DNA of 64,000 nucleotides from an uncultured Alphaproteobacteria bacterium (GTDB lineage Bacteria; Pseudomonadota; Alphaproteobacteria; Caulobacterales; Caulobacteraceae). The notes beneath the pieces are model-generated. The model worked only from the letters and a program-made list of their open reading frames with translations, ran no database searches and was not told where the DNA came from. The position numbers were made by a program, and so were the translations under genes. Every line of letters begins with the position of its first letter. Position 1 is the first letter of the stretch. Where the stretch lies: contig CAIJOB010000015.1 of the NCBI GenBank assembly GCA_903822175.1, forward strand, positions 62,001-126,000, written 5' to 3'. Shown here piece by piece: positions 9,745 to 18,315 of the stretch.

Positions 9745-10709
9745 GAGCGTATATTCTCACCGACCAGGGGCCGGCGATGCGCGACGCGGCGAAGGTTCCG
9801 CCGAAACAGGGCCAGGTGCAGGTCAAGGTCGCCGCCAATGCGCTGAACCGCGTCGATCTGGCCATGTCCACCGGCGCCCTGCACGGCGCGCGCGGCGGCA
9901 TCGGCACGGTCCTGGGCTCGGAATGGTCGGGAACCATCGAGGCGGTCGGTCCCGGCGTGACCGACTACAAGGAGGGCGACCGGGTCATGGGCGCCTCGGC
10001 CAGCGCCTTTGCCGAATATGTCGTGGTCCACGCCGCTCACGTGCTGGCGATTCCGGACGGCATGAGCTTCGAGGACGCCACCTGCTTCCCGGTGGGCCTG
10101 CGGACCATGCACGACGCCATCGTCACGGTGGGCAAGTTCCAGTCCGGCCAGACGGTGATGATCCAGGGCGCCTCGTCGGGCGTCGGCATCCTGGGCCTGC
10201 AGATCGCCAAGGTGCTGGGCGCCAAGTCGGTGATCGGCTCGTCGACCAACACTGCGCGCCGCGCCAGGCTGGCCGAGTATGGCTGTGACTTCGCCTTCGA
10301 TTCCCATGACGACGGGTGGCCGGACAAGGTGCTGGAGCACACCAACAGCGTGGGCGTCGACCTGATCGTCGACCAGGTCTCCGGCCCGGTCGTGAACGGC
10401 AACATGCGCGCGACCCGGCTGGAGGGACGCATCGTCAACGTCGGCCGGCTCGGCGGCACGCGCAGCGAGTTCAACGCCGACCTGCATGCCCTGCGCCGCA
10501 TCCACTACCTGGGCGTCACCTTCCGCACCCGCACCCTGGACGAGATCGGCGAGGTCAACCGGCGCGCCAACGCCGACCTGGCGGGGCCTCTGGCGGACGG
10601 CAAGCTGAAGATGCCGGTCGACGAAGTCTTCCCCTTCGCCCAGGTCGAGCAGGCCATGGGCAAGATGGCCAGGAACCAGCACTTCGGAAAGATCGTGCTG
10701 AAGCACTGA
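9741..10709 (+). CDS. Zinc-independent MDR-family quinone oxidoreductase
   Basis: A 322-residue medium-chain dehydrogenase/reductase. The N-terminal GroES-like domain (residues 1-120) has the GSEWSGTIEAVG element, and the Rossmann domain begins with VMIQGASSGVGILGLQIAK (about residues 134-152). Cysteine ligands for a structural zinc are lacking, which points to the NADPH:quinone reductase/enoyl reductase branch. It would reduce quinones or activated enones in the cytoplasm. Coupled by a 4-bp overlap to the CMD-like gene. The end of this gene is followed by a 145-bp inverted-repeat element facing the GST gene. Confidence 0.9.
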   Translation: MRAYILTDQGPAMRDAAKVPPKQGQVQVKVAANALNRVDLAMSTGALHGARGGIGTVLGSEWSGTIEAVGPGVTDYKEGDRVMGASASAFAEYVVVHAAHVLAIPDGMSFEDATCFPVGLRTMHDAIVTVGKFQSGQTVMIQGASSGVGILGLQIAKVLGAKSVIGSSTNTARRARLAEYGCDFAFDSHDDGWPDKVLEHTNSVGVDLIVDQVSGPVVNGNMRATRLEGRIVNVGRLGGTRSEFNADLHALRRIHYLGVTFRTRTLDEIGEVNRRANADLAGPLADGKLKMPVDEVFPFAQVEQAMGKMARNQHFGKIVLKH

Positions 10710-10751
10710 GCGAGCCTTGAGACGGCGCGGCGGCGGCGGCTTCGTCTTTTT

Positions 10752-10896
10752 GAACCACGGAAAACACGGAAAGAGCACGGAAAAGGAAGGAGAAAGCGGG
10801 GCTGTTTGGTCAGACTGAATCGCGCGCTTCGCGCGCCGTCAAATCACCCACGGCCTCTGGGAATCGCGCTTTCCCTTTCCGTGTTTTCCGTGGTTC
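10752..10896. repeat. Inverted repeat with 22-bp perfect arms between convergent genes
   Basis: Positions 10752-10773 (beginning GAACCACGGAAAACACGG) are exactly the reverse complement of 10875-10896. The 101-bp centre contains a further small hairpin (GCGCGC-ttc-GCGCGC at 10822-10836 approximately). The element fills the gap between the convergent oxidoreductase and GST genes and could act as a bidirectional transcription end signal. Arms of this CCACGGAAAACACGG type are familiar as dispersed bacterial intergenic repeats, from memory only. Confidence 0.85.
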
Positions 10897-10915
10897 CCCT
10901 CTTTCCTTCGAAAGC

Positions 10916-11548
10916 CTACGCCAGGGCGCCGTAGAACTGGCTGGGCCAGGTGGCGTCGGCGGCTCGGTGGAAGGCTTCGCGCTGGGTCAGGCGGTCGTTG
11001 TAGTCCATCAGCACCGGCTCTTCGGGCAGGATCTTCTGATAGAGCAGCCGCGAGAGCGTGCCGCCCAACACCACGTCGGCGGCGGTAAAACGGTCGCCGA
11101 GCAGGAATTCGCGGTCCTTCAGGACGCCACTCAGCACCTGGACCATGTCGTCGAAGGCGCCGAAGCTGAAGTTGTAGCCGGGCAGGTCGATCTTCTGCTC
11201 GTGCAGGCTGGCTACGGGGTCGACCACGGCGGTCGAAAACACCATCCACTTGAGGTAGGGCCCGCGCGCGGCCTCCTCGATCTTCGGGGCCAGGGTCCCG
11301 TAGCCGTAGCGGTCGGCCAGGTAGATGGCGATGGCCGGGTTTTCGCTGACCACCACCTCGCCATCGGTGAGCGTCGGCACCTTGCCGGCCGGGTTGAGCT
11401 TCAGATAGGCCGCCGCCTTCTGCTCGCCCTTCTTGATGTCGATGGTCTTGACGCCGAACGGGACGCCCAGCTCCTCCAGCATCCAATAGGCGGTGAACGC
11501 CCGGCTGGCCGGCGAGTGATAGAGCGTAATTCCGTTCCGCGCGGCCAT
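10916..11548 (-). CDS. Glutathione S-transferase family protein
   Basis: A 210-residue cytosolic GST. The N-terminal thioredoxin-like domain shows the Ser-containing start (LYHSPASRAFTAYWMLEELG), cis-Pro in GKVPTLTDG and the glutathione gamma-glutamyl contact SENPAIAIYLADRYG at about residues 65-80; the all-helical C-terminal domain has the FTAADVVLGG N-capping motif. It conjugates or reduces electrophiles with glutathione. The ATG at 11548 has GGGAG 11 bases upstream; an upstream in-frame GTG would add eight unsupported residues. It is transcribed divergently from the SnoaL-like gene at 11618. Confidence 0.92.
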   Translation of the reverse strand: MAARNGITLYHSPASRAFTAYWMLEELGVPFGVKTIDIKKGEQKAAAYLKLNPAGKVPTLTDGEVVVSENPAIAIYLADRYGYGTLAPKIEEAARGPYLKWMVFSTAVVDPVASLHEQKIDLPGYNFSFGAFDDMVQVLSGVLKDREFLLGDRFTAADVVLGGTLSRLLYQKILPEEPVLMDYNDRLTQREAFHRAADATWPSQFYGALA

Positions 11549-11617
11549 GGCAATCGTCTCCCGAAGCGCCACTTAACTAGGGCGGGCGATCGCATCCCGC
11601 CAGCCATGGAGTTTGGA

Positions 11618-12007
11618 ATGCCGGCCCGAGACCGCGTCGAAGCCTTCGTGAGCCTGGTGGAGGCCGCCGACTACGTCACGGCGCTGGAGCAGTTCTATCA
11701 CCCGCACTCGACCATGCAGGACAACCAGGGTGAACCGCGGGTCGGCCTGGCGGCGCACGTCGCCAGCGAAAAGGCGGTGATGGCCAGCTTCGCCCACATG
11801 AAGACCGATCCGGTGACCGACCTCCTGATCGACGGCGACAAGGTGATGATCCGCTGGAAGTTCACCTTCACGCCCGCCGAAGGCGCGCCGATGGTCATGG
11901 AAGAGTTGACCCTGCAGCGCTGGGAGGGCGACCGTATCGCCGAAGAACGCTTCTTCTACGATCCCCGTCAGACAAGACCGCCAGCTGCGGTCACGGTTGC
12001 CACCTGA
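11618..12007 (+). CDS. SnoaL/NTF2-like fold protein
   Basis: A 129-residue protein of the NTF2-like cone fold: an N-terminal helix (ARDRVEAFVSLVEAADYVTALEQFY), the HPHSTMQDNQGEPRVGL element lining the pocket, and C-terminal strands (MIRWKFTFTP, MEELTLQRWEGDRI). Members range from ketosteroid isomerase-like enzymes to ligand-binding proteins; the substrate cannot be called. The ATG at 11618 is preferred to one at 11606 because GGAG at 11607-11610 is ideally spaced. It is divergent from the GST gene, so the two may share a regulatory region of about 70 bp. Confidence 0.8.
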   Translation: MPARDRVEAFVSLVEAADYVTALEQFYHPHSTMQDNQGEPRVGLAAHVASEKAVMASFAHMKTDPVTDLLIDGDKVMIRWKFTFTPAEGAPMVMEELTLQRWEGDRIAEERFFYDPRQTRPPAAVTVAT

Positions 12008-12092
12008 CTGAAGTCATGATGAGGTCGCAAAGCCTGACCACACTCCCCGGGCGGGCAAAGCCCAGTCTTCGTATGCCGCCGTTCTCGCCACC

Positions 12093-12121
12093 TTGCGTTT
12101 TGCGGCGCACAATTCTATCTT
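12093..12121 (+). promoter_or_regulatory. Candidate sigma-70 type promoter of greA
   Basis: TTGCGT (12093-12098) and TATCTT (12116-12121) are separated by 17 bp, upstream of greA by about 77 bases. The spacing is canonical and each hexamer has four or five matches to the general consensus. Functional use is inferred. Confidence 0.4.
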
Positions 12122-12197
12122 CTTCCCCCCCGGACGCCTGCGCCCGCGGCCGGCAACTGCGAACTTCCAACTAGGGCGAACTCGAGTCACCACCTTG

Positions 12198-12671
12198 ATG
12201 GATAAAGTCCCGATGACCGCCGAGGGCTACCACGCCCTCGACGAAGACCTGAAGCGTCTGAAGACGACCGAGCGGCCCGCCGTGATCGCCGCGATCGGGG
12301 AAGCGCGCCTGCATGGCGACCTCTCCGAGAACGCCGAATATCACGCCGCCAAGGACCGCCAGGGCTGGATCGAAGGCCAGATCGCCGAGATCGAGGACAA
12401 GATGGCGCGCGCCCAGGTGATCGACGTCTCCAAGCTTTCCGGCAAGCAGGTGAAGTTCGGCGCCACCGTCTCGGTGATCGACGAGGACACCGAGGAAAAG
12501 GCCCGCTACCAGATCGTCGGCGAGCACGAAGCCAACGTGAAGGACGGCAAGGTCTCGATCACCTCGCCCATCGCGCGCGCGATGATCGGCAAGGAAAGCG
12601 GCGACGTGGTCGAGGTCACCACGCCTGGCGGCGTGAAGGCCTACGAAATCACCAAGGTGGAGTGGGTCTAA
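12198..12671 (+). CDS. greA: Transcription elongation factor GreA
   Basis: The 157-residue product is full length for GreA. The N-terminal coiled coil carries the conserved acidic tip context ([21 protein letters not shown]) that enters the RNA polymerase secondary channel and stimulates cleavage of backtracked transcripts; the C-terminal FKBP-like domain ends in [13 protein letters not shown]. The ATG at 12198 ([11 protein letters not shown]) is chosen by the family N-terminus; the open frame upstream has no similarity. A sigma-70 type promoter lies about 80 bp upstream. The ELM1-family gene starts 15 bp behind it. Confidence 0.97.
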   Translation: MDKVPMTAEGYHALDEDLKRLKTTERPAVIAAIGEARLHGDLSENAEYHAAKDRQGWIEGQIAEIEDKMARAQVIDVSKLSGKQVKFGATVSVIDEDTEEKARYQIVGEHEANVKDGKVSITSPIARAMIGKESGDVVEVTTPGGVKAYEITKVEWV

Positions 12672-12686
12672 CCCCACCTACCGCGG

Positions 12687-13679
12687 ATGGCTGAGCCTGC
12701 CGCCCCTGAACTGACCATCTGGGCCGTCTCCGACGGCCGCGTCGGCATCGAGGCCCAGGTCCTGGGCCTGGCGGAAGCCGTGGCGCGCCAAAGGCCGGCC
12801 CGCATCGTCGTCAAGCGGATCGGCTGGAAGTGGGGCCTGGGCCGCCTGCCCTGGCGGCTGATCCCGCATTTCGCGCTGGAGGCCGATGGTTCGATCGGCG
12901 CGCCCTGGCCGGACATCTGGATCGGCGCGGGCCGGGCCAGCCTGCCGCTCTCTACCCGCGTCGGCGCGCTCTCCGGCCATCGGACCTTCGTCGTGCAGAC
13001 CCAGGACCCCGGGGCGGCCGCGCCCCTGCTCGACCTGGTGATTCCGCCGACCCACGACGAGCTGACGGGCGACAATGTGCTGGCCATCGTCGGCGCGCCC
13101 AACCGCATGAACGCCGAGGGCTTCGCCCGCGACCTGGCGCGTTTCCGCGAGCGGATCGATCCCCTGCCCCATCCGCGGGTGGCGATGATCGTCGGCGGCA
13201 AGTCCAAGTCGCACGACCTGCCCTCCGACCGCGCGCGGCGCATGGCCGCCGAGGTGGCCAAGGCCGTCCAGGCGATCGGCGGCTCCCTGCTGGTCAGTTT
13301 CACGCGCCGCACGCCGGAGGCGGCCCAGGCGGTGTTGACTCAGGGCCTGGCCGGCGTTCCCGGCTGGATCTGGGATGGCGAGGGCGACAATCCCTACTTC
13401 GCCTTCCTGGCGGCCGCCGACATCATCCTGGTGACCGAGGACTCCACCAACCTCGCCACCGACGCGGCGACCACCGGCAAGCCGGTGCACGTGCTCGCTA
13501 TGGAGGGCGGCGGGCGCAAGTTCGAGCGGTTCCATGAAGATCTGGCGCGCCGCGGCGTGACCCGCCGCTTTGCCGGCGAGCTTAACCATTGGAGCTATCC
13601 GCCGCTGGATGAGACAAACCGGGCCGCCGCCGAGTTGTTGGCGCGCTTCGACGCCCGAAAGACCGTGGCTCAGCAGTGA
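12687..13679 (+). CDS. ELM1/GtrOC1 family protein (COG3660)
   Basis: A 330-residue protein of the family named after the plant mitochondrial fission protein ELM1, widespread in alphaproteobacteria. Features include the N-terminal WAVSDGRVGIEAQVLGLAEA, a central IVGGKSKSHDLP segment and the C-terminal LVTEDSTNLATDAATTGKPVHV, a pattern like glycosyltransferase family B nucleotide-binding folds. The biochemical role in bacteria is not established; a link to envelope sugar metabolism is plausible. It follows greA by 15 bp and is probably cotranscribed. No signal peptide or membrane segment is visible. Confidence 0.88.
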   Translation: MAEPAAPELTIWAVSDGRVGIEAQVLGLAEAVARQRPARIVVKRIGWKWGLGRLPWRLIPHFALEADGSIGAPWPDIWIGAGRASLPLSTRVGALSGHRTFVVQTQDPGAAAPLLDLVIPPTHDELTGDNVLAIVGAPNRMNAEGFARDLARFRERIDPLPHPRVAMIVGGKSKSHDLPSDRARRMAAEVAKAVQAIGGSLLVSFTRRTPEAAQAVLTQGLAGVPGWIWDGEGDNPYFAFLAAADIILVTEDSTNLATDAATTGKPVHVLAMEGGGRKFERFHEDLARRGVTRRFAGELNHWSYPPLDETNRAAAELLARFDARKTVAQQ

Positions 13680-13780
13680 CGGCGGCTTGCCACATGGTAA
13701 ACGGGGCGGCAATTTAGCAAGACTTTGGCAACATCCTCACGGCATGGTTGCCGGGGACATTTTTGAGTCGGGGATTCCAC

Positions 13781-15977
13781 GTGGCCACCGTCTTTTTCGA
13801 TTCGATGACGCAAGCGAACGCCGACGCGTTCAACCCTGCGGCTGACACGATCGTCTTCCGCACCGGTTCGGCGAGCCAGGCCACGTTGATCTTCAACCCC
13901 CTGACGCTGAGCAGCGCACCTAGCGTGACGCTGTCCTTCGCGGGCAATTCGGTCACCTTCGCCAACGACGGCGCCGCGGTGCGCTTTCCGGCGGCGCCGG
14001 CCCTGATCTTCCCCGACGCCTCGCGGCTGTTCATCGGCAGCACCGGCGCCGACGGCACCCTTGGCGCGCAGATCACCGGCACGGCGGGCTCCGACGCCAT
14101 GTTCGGCGGCGACGGCAACGACGTCATGAACGGCGGTACGGCCGGCAACGACCTGCTGCAGGGCAACCAGGGCGACGACACCCTGACCGGCGGCGTCGGT
14201 GCGAACAATTCCAGCCTCAACACCATCTTCGGCGGCCAGGGCGATGACAGCATCATCCTGACGGGCTCCGGCAAGTCGGCGACCGCCACCAACTTCGCTC
14301 AGGGCAATCTGGGCAACGACAGCATCACCGGCTCGACCAACGCCGACCTGATCCTGGGCGGCAAGGGCAACGACACCATCGCCGGCAACGGCGGCGGTGA
14401 CACCCTGGACGGCAACCTGGGCGACGACACGATCACTGCTGTCACCTCCGCCACGGCGCACAACAACATCCTGGGCGAAGACGGCGACGACAAGCTGACG
14501 TCGTCCGGCGCGGCCGGCACGGGCGGCGATACGATGAGCGGCGGCATCGGTGACGACACCATCGCCGCTTCGGGCGCCGGCGGCCACTACCTGATCGACG
14601 GCGGCACCGGCAACGACCAGATCACCGGTCTGGGCGGTCACGACACCATCACCAACACCGCCGGCAACACGACGATCCACGACCTGGGCGGCAACGTCAT
14701 CACAACGGGCGCGGGCAACGACGCGATCACCGTCACCAGCGGCGGCAACCTGATCAGCGCTGGCGACGGCGCCAACACGATCATCGACGCCACCGACGCC
14801 ACCGGCGACACCATCACCAGCGGTTCCGGCCTTGCGACGATCACGCTGACGGGTGTTGGCGACGACAGCATCTTTGCCGGCAACAGCACCGCCAACAACA
14901 CGATCATGTCGGGCGGCGGCGCCGACACCATCACCACCGGCTCGGGCAACGACCAGATCACCGCCACCGGCACCCTCTTCGCAAGCGGAGGCGCTGGTAA
15001 CGACATCATTTCCGGCGGCGTTGGCAGCAACATCGACGGCGGGACCGGCAACGACCAGATCACCAGCGGCGGCCACGACACCATCACCGATGGCGCCGGC
15101 GACAACATCATTTCCGATACGGATCACGCCACCATCAGCCTGGGCGCGGGCAATGACGCGGTCACGCTGACCACGGCCACCGCCAGCGGCGGCCACAACC
15201 TCGTCACCCTCGGCGACGGCACCAACAGCGCCACGGACATGAACACCGGGACCGGCGGCGACACGATCAGTGGCGGCAACGGTCTGAACACCATCGACAC
15301 CCATGCAGCCAATGGTAGCGACAGTATTACCAGCGGCTCCGGCAACGACATCATCACCACCGGTGGCGGCACTGACATCATCAGCGCCGGCGCCGGCAAC
15401 GATTCGATCACCTTCACGGGTCAGGGCGCGGTGCAGGGCGGCGACGGCGACGACACGATCAATGGCTCGGGTTCCACCTTCGGCTCGATCATCGACGCCG
15501 GAGCGGGCAACGACCAGGTCGTCGGCACCAGCGGCGCCGACACCATCACCGGCGGCTCCGGCAACGACCTCATCACCGCCGGCGGCGGCGGGGCCGGCAA
15601 CCACGACGTGCTCTCCGGCGGCGGCGGAGCCGACACGTTCGTCTTCGCGGTCGGGCAGTCACTCGCCAATATCAACACCGCCGAGGTGATCACCGACTGG
15701 AACAACACCGATCACCTGCAGATCGGTGCGCTCGGCCACGCGGCCGGGACCTTCTTCGGCGGCGATACCGTGACAGCCTCCAGCCTCCAGCCTCAACGCC
15801 GGCATCGCTCAGGCGAACACCGACCTGACGACCCACGTCTACGTCGCCCTGCAGGTCGGCAGCGATGTGGTGGTCTACATCGACAGCAACGCCAGCGGCA
15901 CCATCACCACGGCGGACGATGCGATCATCCTGACGGGCAAGTCCCTGGCGGACATCACGCTCGCCAACTTCATCTAG
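13781..15977 (+). pseudogene. RTX-like calcium-binding repeat protein, frameshifted near its 3' end
   Basis: The frame encodes about 660 residues of glycine/aspartate repeats of the RTX type (GGDGNDVMNGG, GGQGDDSI, GSGNDIITTGGGTDII), expected to bind calcium in beta-roll and to be exported by a type I system, as there is no Sec signal. The GTG at 13781 with GGGGA ahead gives MATVFFDSMTQANADAF, a sensible start; a TTG at 13748 is an alternative. At 15774-15794 three copies of CAGCCTC shift the frame. With two copies the sequence would read on into LNAGIAQANTDLTTH and end TLANFI at 15977, giving 729 residues. As it stands the frame runs to 16060 with an unrelated Arg/His-rich tail. The C-terminal secretion signal would be lost, so the product may be unexportable unless the repeat varies. 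Confidence 0.85.
15774..15794 (+). repeat. Three tandem copies of CAGCCTC causing a frameshift
   Basis: CAGCCTC occurs at 15774-15780, 15781-15787 and 15788-15794 with no interruption. Two copies keep the RTX gene in frame; three do not. Short tandem repeats of a length not divisible by three are typical slippage sites. Confidence 0.95.
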
Positions 15978-16020
15978 CGGACCGCCCTATCGAGAAGACT
16001 GGGAAAGTCCGTTTCCCGCG

Positions 16021-16050
16021 AGGGCCGCTCTTCGGAGCGGCCCTTTGCGT
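16021..16050 (+). terminator. Intrinsic terminator behind the RTX-like gene
   Basis: A stem of about nine base pairs, GGGCCGCTC (16022-16030) with GAGCGGCCC (16035-16043) and a TTCG tetraloop, is followed by TTTGCGTTT. The UUCG-type loop and T-rich tail make it a convincing rho-independent terminator, 44 bp after the restored stop of the RTX-like gene. Confidence 0.85.
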
Positions 16051-16109
16051 TTGGGCCTAGTGTGTGAGCCGTTGATTCGCCCTGACTCACCGCTGGGAGG
16101 CGACCGGTC

Positions 16110-17144
16110 ATGAGCGGCCCCCGCATCCTCTTCGTCGTCGACGCAGGCCCAGTCGTCGGCGGCGGCCACGTCATGCGCTGCCTGACGCTGGCCCAGGCGC
16201 TGGAGGCGCAGGGCGCCGGCTGCCGCTTCGTGGCCCCGCCCGCCGTCGAGGCGATCCTCGACGCCTTCGCGCCGGAGATGGCCCGCACGCTGGCCGGCTC
16301 GACGGCGCCCGCAGACCTGGCGCTGGCCATGGCGAGCGAGATGTTCGACGCGGTGGTGTTCGACCACTACGGCCTGGCCGAGGCCGACCACCGGCCGATG
16401 GCCCAGGGCCGCCCTACCCTGGTGATCGACGACCTGGCCGACCGGCCGCTGGGCGCGGACCTGTTGCTGGACTCCGGCCCGGCGCGGCGGGCTGAGGACT
16501 ATCTGGGCCTGACGCCGGACGGGGTGCGGCTGCTGCTGGGGCCGCAGTACGCCCCGGTGCGGCCGGAGTTCGCAGCCCTGCGCGACCAGGCGCTCTCCTG
16601 GCGCGGGGAGCCGGTGGGGCGCGTGCTGGTGTCGCTGGGGCTGACCGATGTCGATGGGATCACCGGCCGCGTGGTCGAACGCCTGCGGCCCAAGGTCAGC
16701 GAGGTCGGCATCGACATCGTGCTCGGTGCCGAGGCGCCGAGCCTGGCGTCGCTGAGCAAGATCGCCAAGCGCGACACCCGCATCACCCTGCACGTCGACA
16801 GCCCGCACATGGCGCGGCTGACCGCCGAGGCGGATATCGGCATCGGGGCGGCGGGCTCATCGACCTGGGAGCGCTGCACGCTGGGGCTGCCAACCCTGAT
16901 GGTGGTGCTGGCCGACAATCAGCGCGCGGCGGCCGAAACGCTGGCAGAGCGCGAGGCGGCCCTGGTGGTCGACGCCGAGGACTCGGATTTCGACGCCACC
17001 TTCGACCGGGCGCTGCGGCGTCTCACCACGGACGCTGAGCTGCGGCGGAGCCTGGCCAGCGCCAGCGCCGAGCTCTGCGACGGCCAGGGCGCGCCGCGCG
17101 TCGCCGAGGCCTTCCTGAAGATGATCGGGGCGCGCTCAACCTGA
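16110..17144 (+). CDS. pseG: UDP-2,4-diacetamido-2,4,6-trideoxy-beta-L-altropyranose hydrolase
   Basis: The 344-residue product matches PseG, which removes UDP from the altropyranose intermediate of pseudaminic acid synthesis. It has the glycosyltransferase-B-like fold with the N-terminal GGGHVMRCLTLAQAL motif, VFDHYGL in the middle, IDDLADRP, and a C-terminal nucleotide-binding segment (AAGSSTWERCTLGLP). The ATG at 16110 has GGGAGG about 11 bases upstream. In Caulobacter the equivalent gene belongs to the flagellin glycosylation (flm) set. PseI lies 1.2 kb away on the other strand; PseB, PseC, PseF and PseH are not in the window. Confidence 0.9.
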   Translation: MSGPRILFVVDAGPVVGGGHVMRCLTLAQALEAQGAGCRFVAPPAVEAILDAFAPEMARTLAGSTAPADLALAMASEMFDAVVFDHYGLAEADHRPMAQGRPTLVIDDLADRPLGADLLLDSGPARRAEDYLGLTPDGVRLLLGPQYAPVRPEFAALRDQALSWRGEPVGRVLVSLGLTDVDGITGRVVERLRPKVSEVGIDIVLGAEAPSLASLSKIAKRDTRITLHVDSPHMARLTAEADIGIGAAGSSTWERCTLGLPTLMVVLADNQRAAAETLAEREAALVVDAEDSDFDATFDRALRRLTTDAELRRSLASASAELCDGQGAPRVAEAFLKMIGARST

Positions 17145-17236
17145 ACCTGCGGCAGCGAACCGCGGCCGCCCTAATCCGCCGTTAACCGCAAACAACTCAC
17201 CCTGTCCCCGGGACTTTTCCCGCAAAGGATCAGGGT

Positions 17237-18019
17237 TTGGGCTCGCCCCACGCAAAGCCGCAGGACCAGCCGCCGAGCGCGCCCCCGCAAACGGGCGCGG
17301 CCAGCGACGCCGTGGCCGAGCCGCTGGTCAAGATCGTCGAGCTGCAGACCATCCCGATGCCCAACGGCATCCTGGGGGTGGCCGAGGTCTCCAAGCACAT
17401 CGGATTCCCGGTCCACCGGGCCTATTACATCCGCGACGTGCCGACCGGCGAGGGCCGCGGCAGCCACGGCCACCGGGCGCTTCGCCAGTGTTTCCTCTGC
17501 CTGCGCGGCAGCGTGCGGCTGAGCATCTCCAAGGCCGGGCGGACCGAGACCGTCGAGCTCAACCGCCCCTCGCAGGCCGCGGTGGTGCCGGCCGGCTGCT
17601 GGCGCGACCTCAGCGACTTCAGCCATGACTCGGTGATCATCGTCCTGGCCTCCGACGAGTACGACGAGGCCGACTACATCCGCAAATACGACGATTTCCT
17701 GCGCTGGGAAGCCGGCGACGAGCCGGTGACTTCGACCCCCTACCTCGACCTCAAGCGCAACTCGCAGATGGTCGCCGCCGAGATGGAGCTGGCGATGCGC
17801 CGGGTGATCCGCTCAGGCCGGCTGATCGGCGGCGAGGAGATCAGCGCCTTCGAGACGCGGTTCGCGACCTATTGCGGCGCCGACCACATGGTGGGCCTGG
17901 GCAACGGCCTCGACGCCCTAGTGATCGCGCTTGTCCGCCGATCAGCTGCGGATCGTCCTCGACGAAGCCTAAGGCGTCCTCGAACCGCTCCAGCAGGTTG
18001 CGGCCGGGCTTGGGATTGA
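17237..18019 (+). CDS. FdtA-type sugar 3,4-ketoisomerase fused to a truncated aminotransferase
   Basis: Residues 25-165 form a WxcM/FdtA cupin (VHRAYYIRDVPTGEGRGSHGHR with the metal/base His residues, then CFLCLRGSVRL and VPAGCWRDL), the enzyme that isomerises dTDP-4-keto-6-deoxyglucose at C3/C4. From residue 174 (YLDLKRNSQ) the chain becomes the N-terminus of a DegT/DnrJ/EryC1/StrS PLP aminotransferase (RLIGGEEISAFETRFATYCG, GLGNGLDALVIAL). Homology stops near 17932, before the catalytic lysine, and the remaining 29 residues to the stop read through unrelated DNA. The start is TTG with AAGGAT upstream, as no ATG precedes the cupin. The isomerase half could still work; the aminotransferase cannot. 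See the junction finding. Confidence 0.8.
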   Translation: MGSPHAKPQDQPPSAPPQTGAASDAVAEPLVKIVELQTIPMPNGILGVAEVSKHIGFPVHRAYYIRDVPTGEGRGSHGHRALRQCFLCLRGSVRLSISKAGRTETVELNRPSQAAVVPAGCWRDLSDFSHDSVIIVLASDEYDEADYIRKYDDFLRWEAGDEPVTSTPYLDLKRNSQMVAAEMELAMRRVIRSGRLIGGEEISAFETRFATYCGADHMVGLGNGLDALVIALVRRSAADRPRRSLRRPRTAPAGCGRAWD

Positions 18020-18248
18020 CGCCGGTGTATTGCGGGTCGGCGTCGAACTCTTCCTCGCTGAGGAACAGGCTCGCGCCGAAGTCGCGAGTGGCGCGGATGC
18101 AGGCCAGGAGGTCGGCGCAGGCGCTCTGGTCCACCGGCTGGTCGAACAGGTGCGCGCCATCGCGGATGAAATCGTCCACCACCGTCTCGGCCAGCGGCGG
18201 CGAGGCGGCCGACGACGACAGGTCACGGGTTTGGCGCAGGGCGTTCAT
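17933..18248 (-). pseudogene. 5' fragment of a dioxygenase-like gene
   Basis: Reading from an ATG at 18248 with GGAG eight bases upstream, about 102 residues look like a genuine protein N-terminus: DDFIRDGAHLFDQPVDQSACADLLACIRATRDFG, then FLSEEEFDADPQYTG and NPKPGRNLLERFEDALGFVEDDPQLI. The pattern recalls phytanoyl-CoA dioxygenase-family proteins found in sugar-modification clusters, but the iron-binding HxD...H part would lie downstream and is absent, so the family is tentative. After DDPQLI the frame enters the antisense of the aminotransferase fragment. Good start signals and an abrupt loss of coding character argue for truncation by rearrangement. Confidence 0.55.
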
Positions 18249-18315
18249 CGACGGTCTCCACAGTCGGGAAACCAGCAGGCCACAATTTGGGTTAATCCGC
18301 GGTTAGGCTTCGCGC

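Noticed and set aside
13670..15604. A 644-codon minus-strand frame across the RTX-like gene.
   Set aside because: It mirrors the Gly/Asp repeats as Val/Ala/Gly-rich sequence and has no domain or ribosome binding site of its own.
14040..15660. Regularly spaced GGCGGC-GGCAACGAC repeats that could suggest a repeat array.
   Set aside because: They are the codons of RTX glycine/aspartate repeats, vary at wobble positions and lack conserved spacers, so this is not a CRISPR or satellite array.
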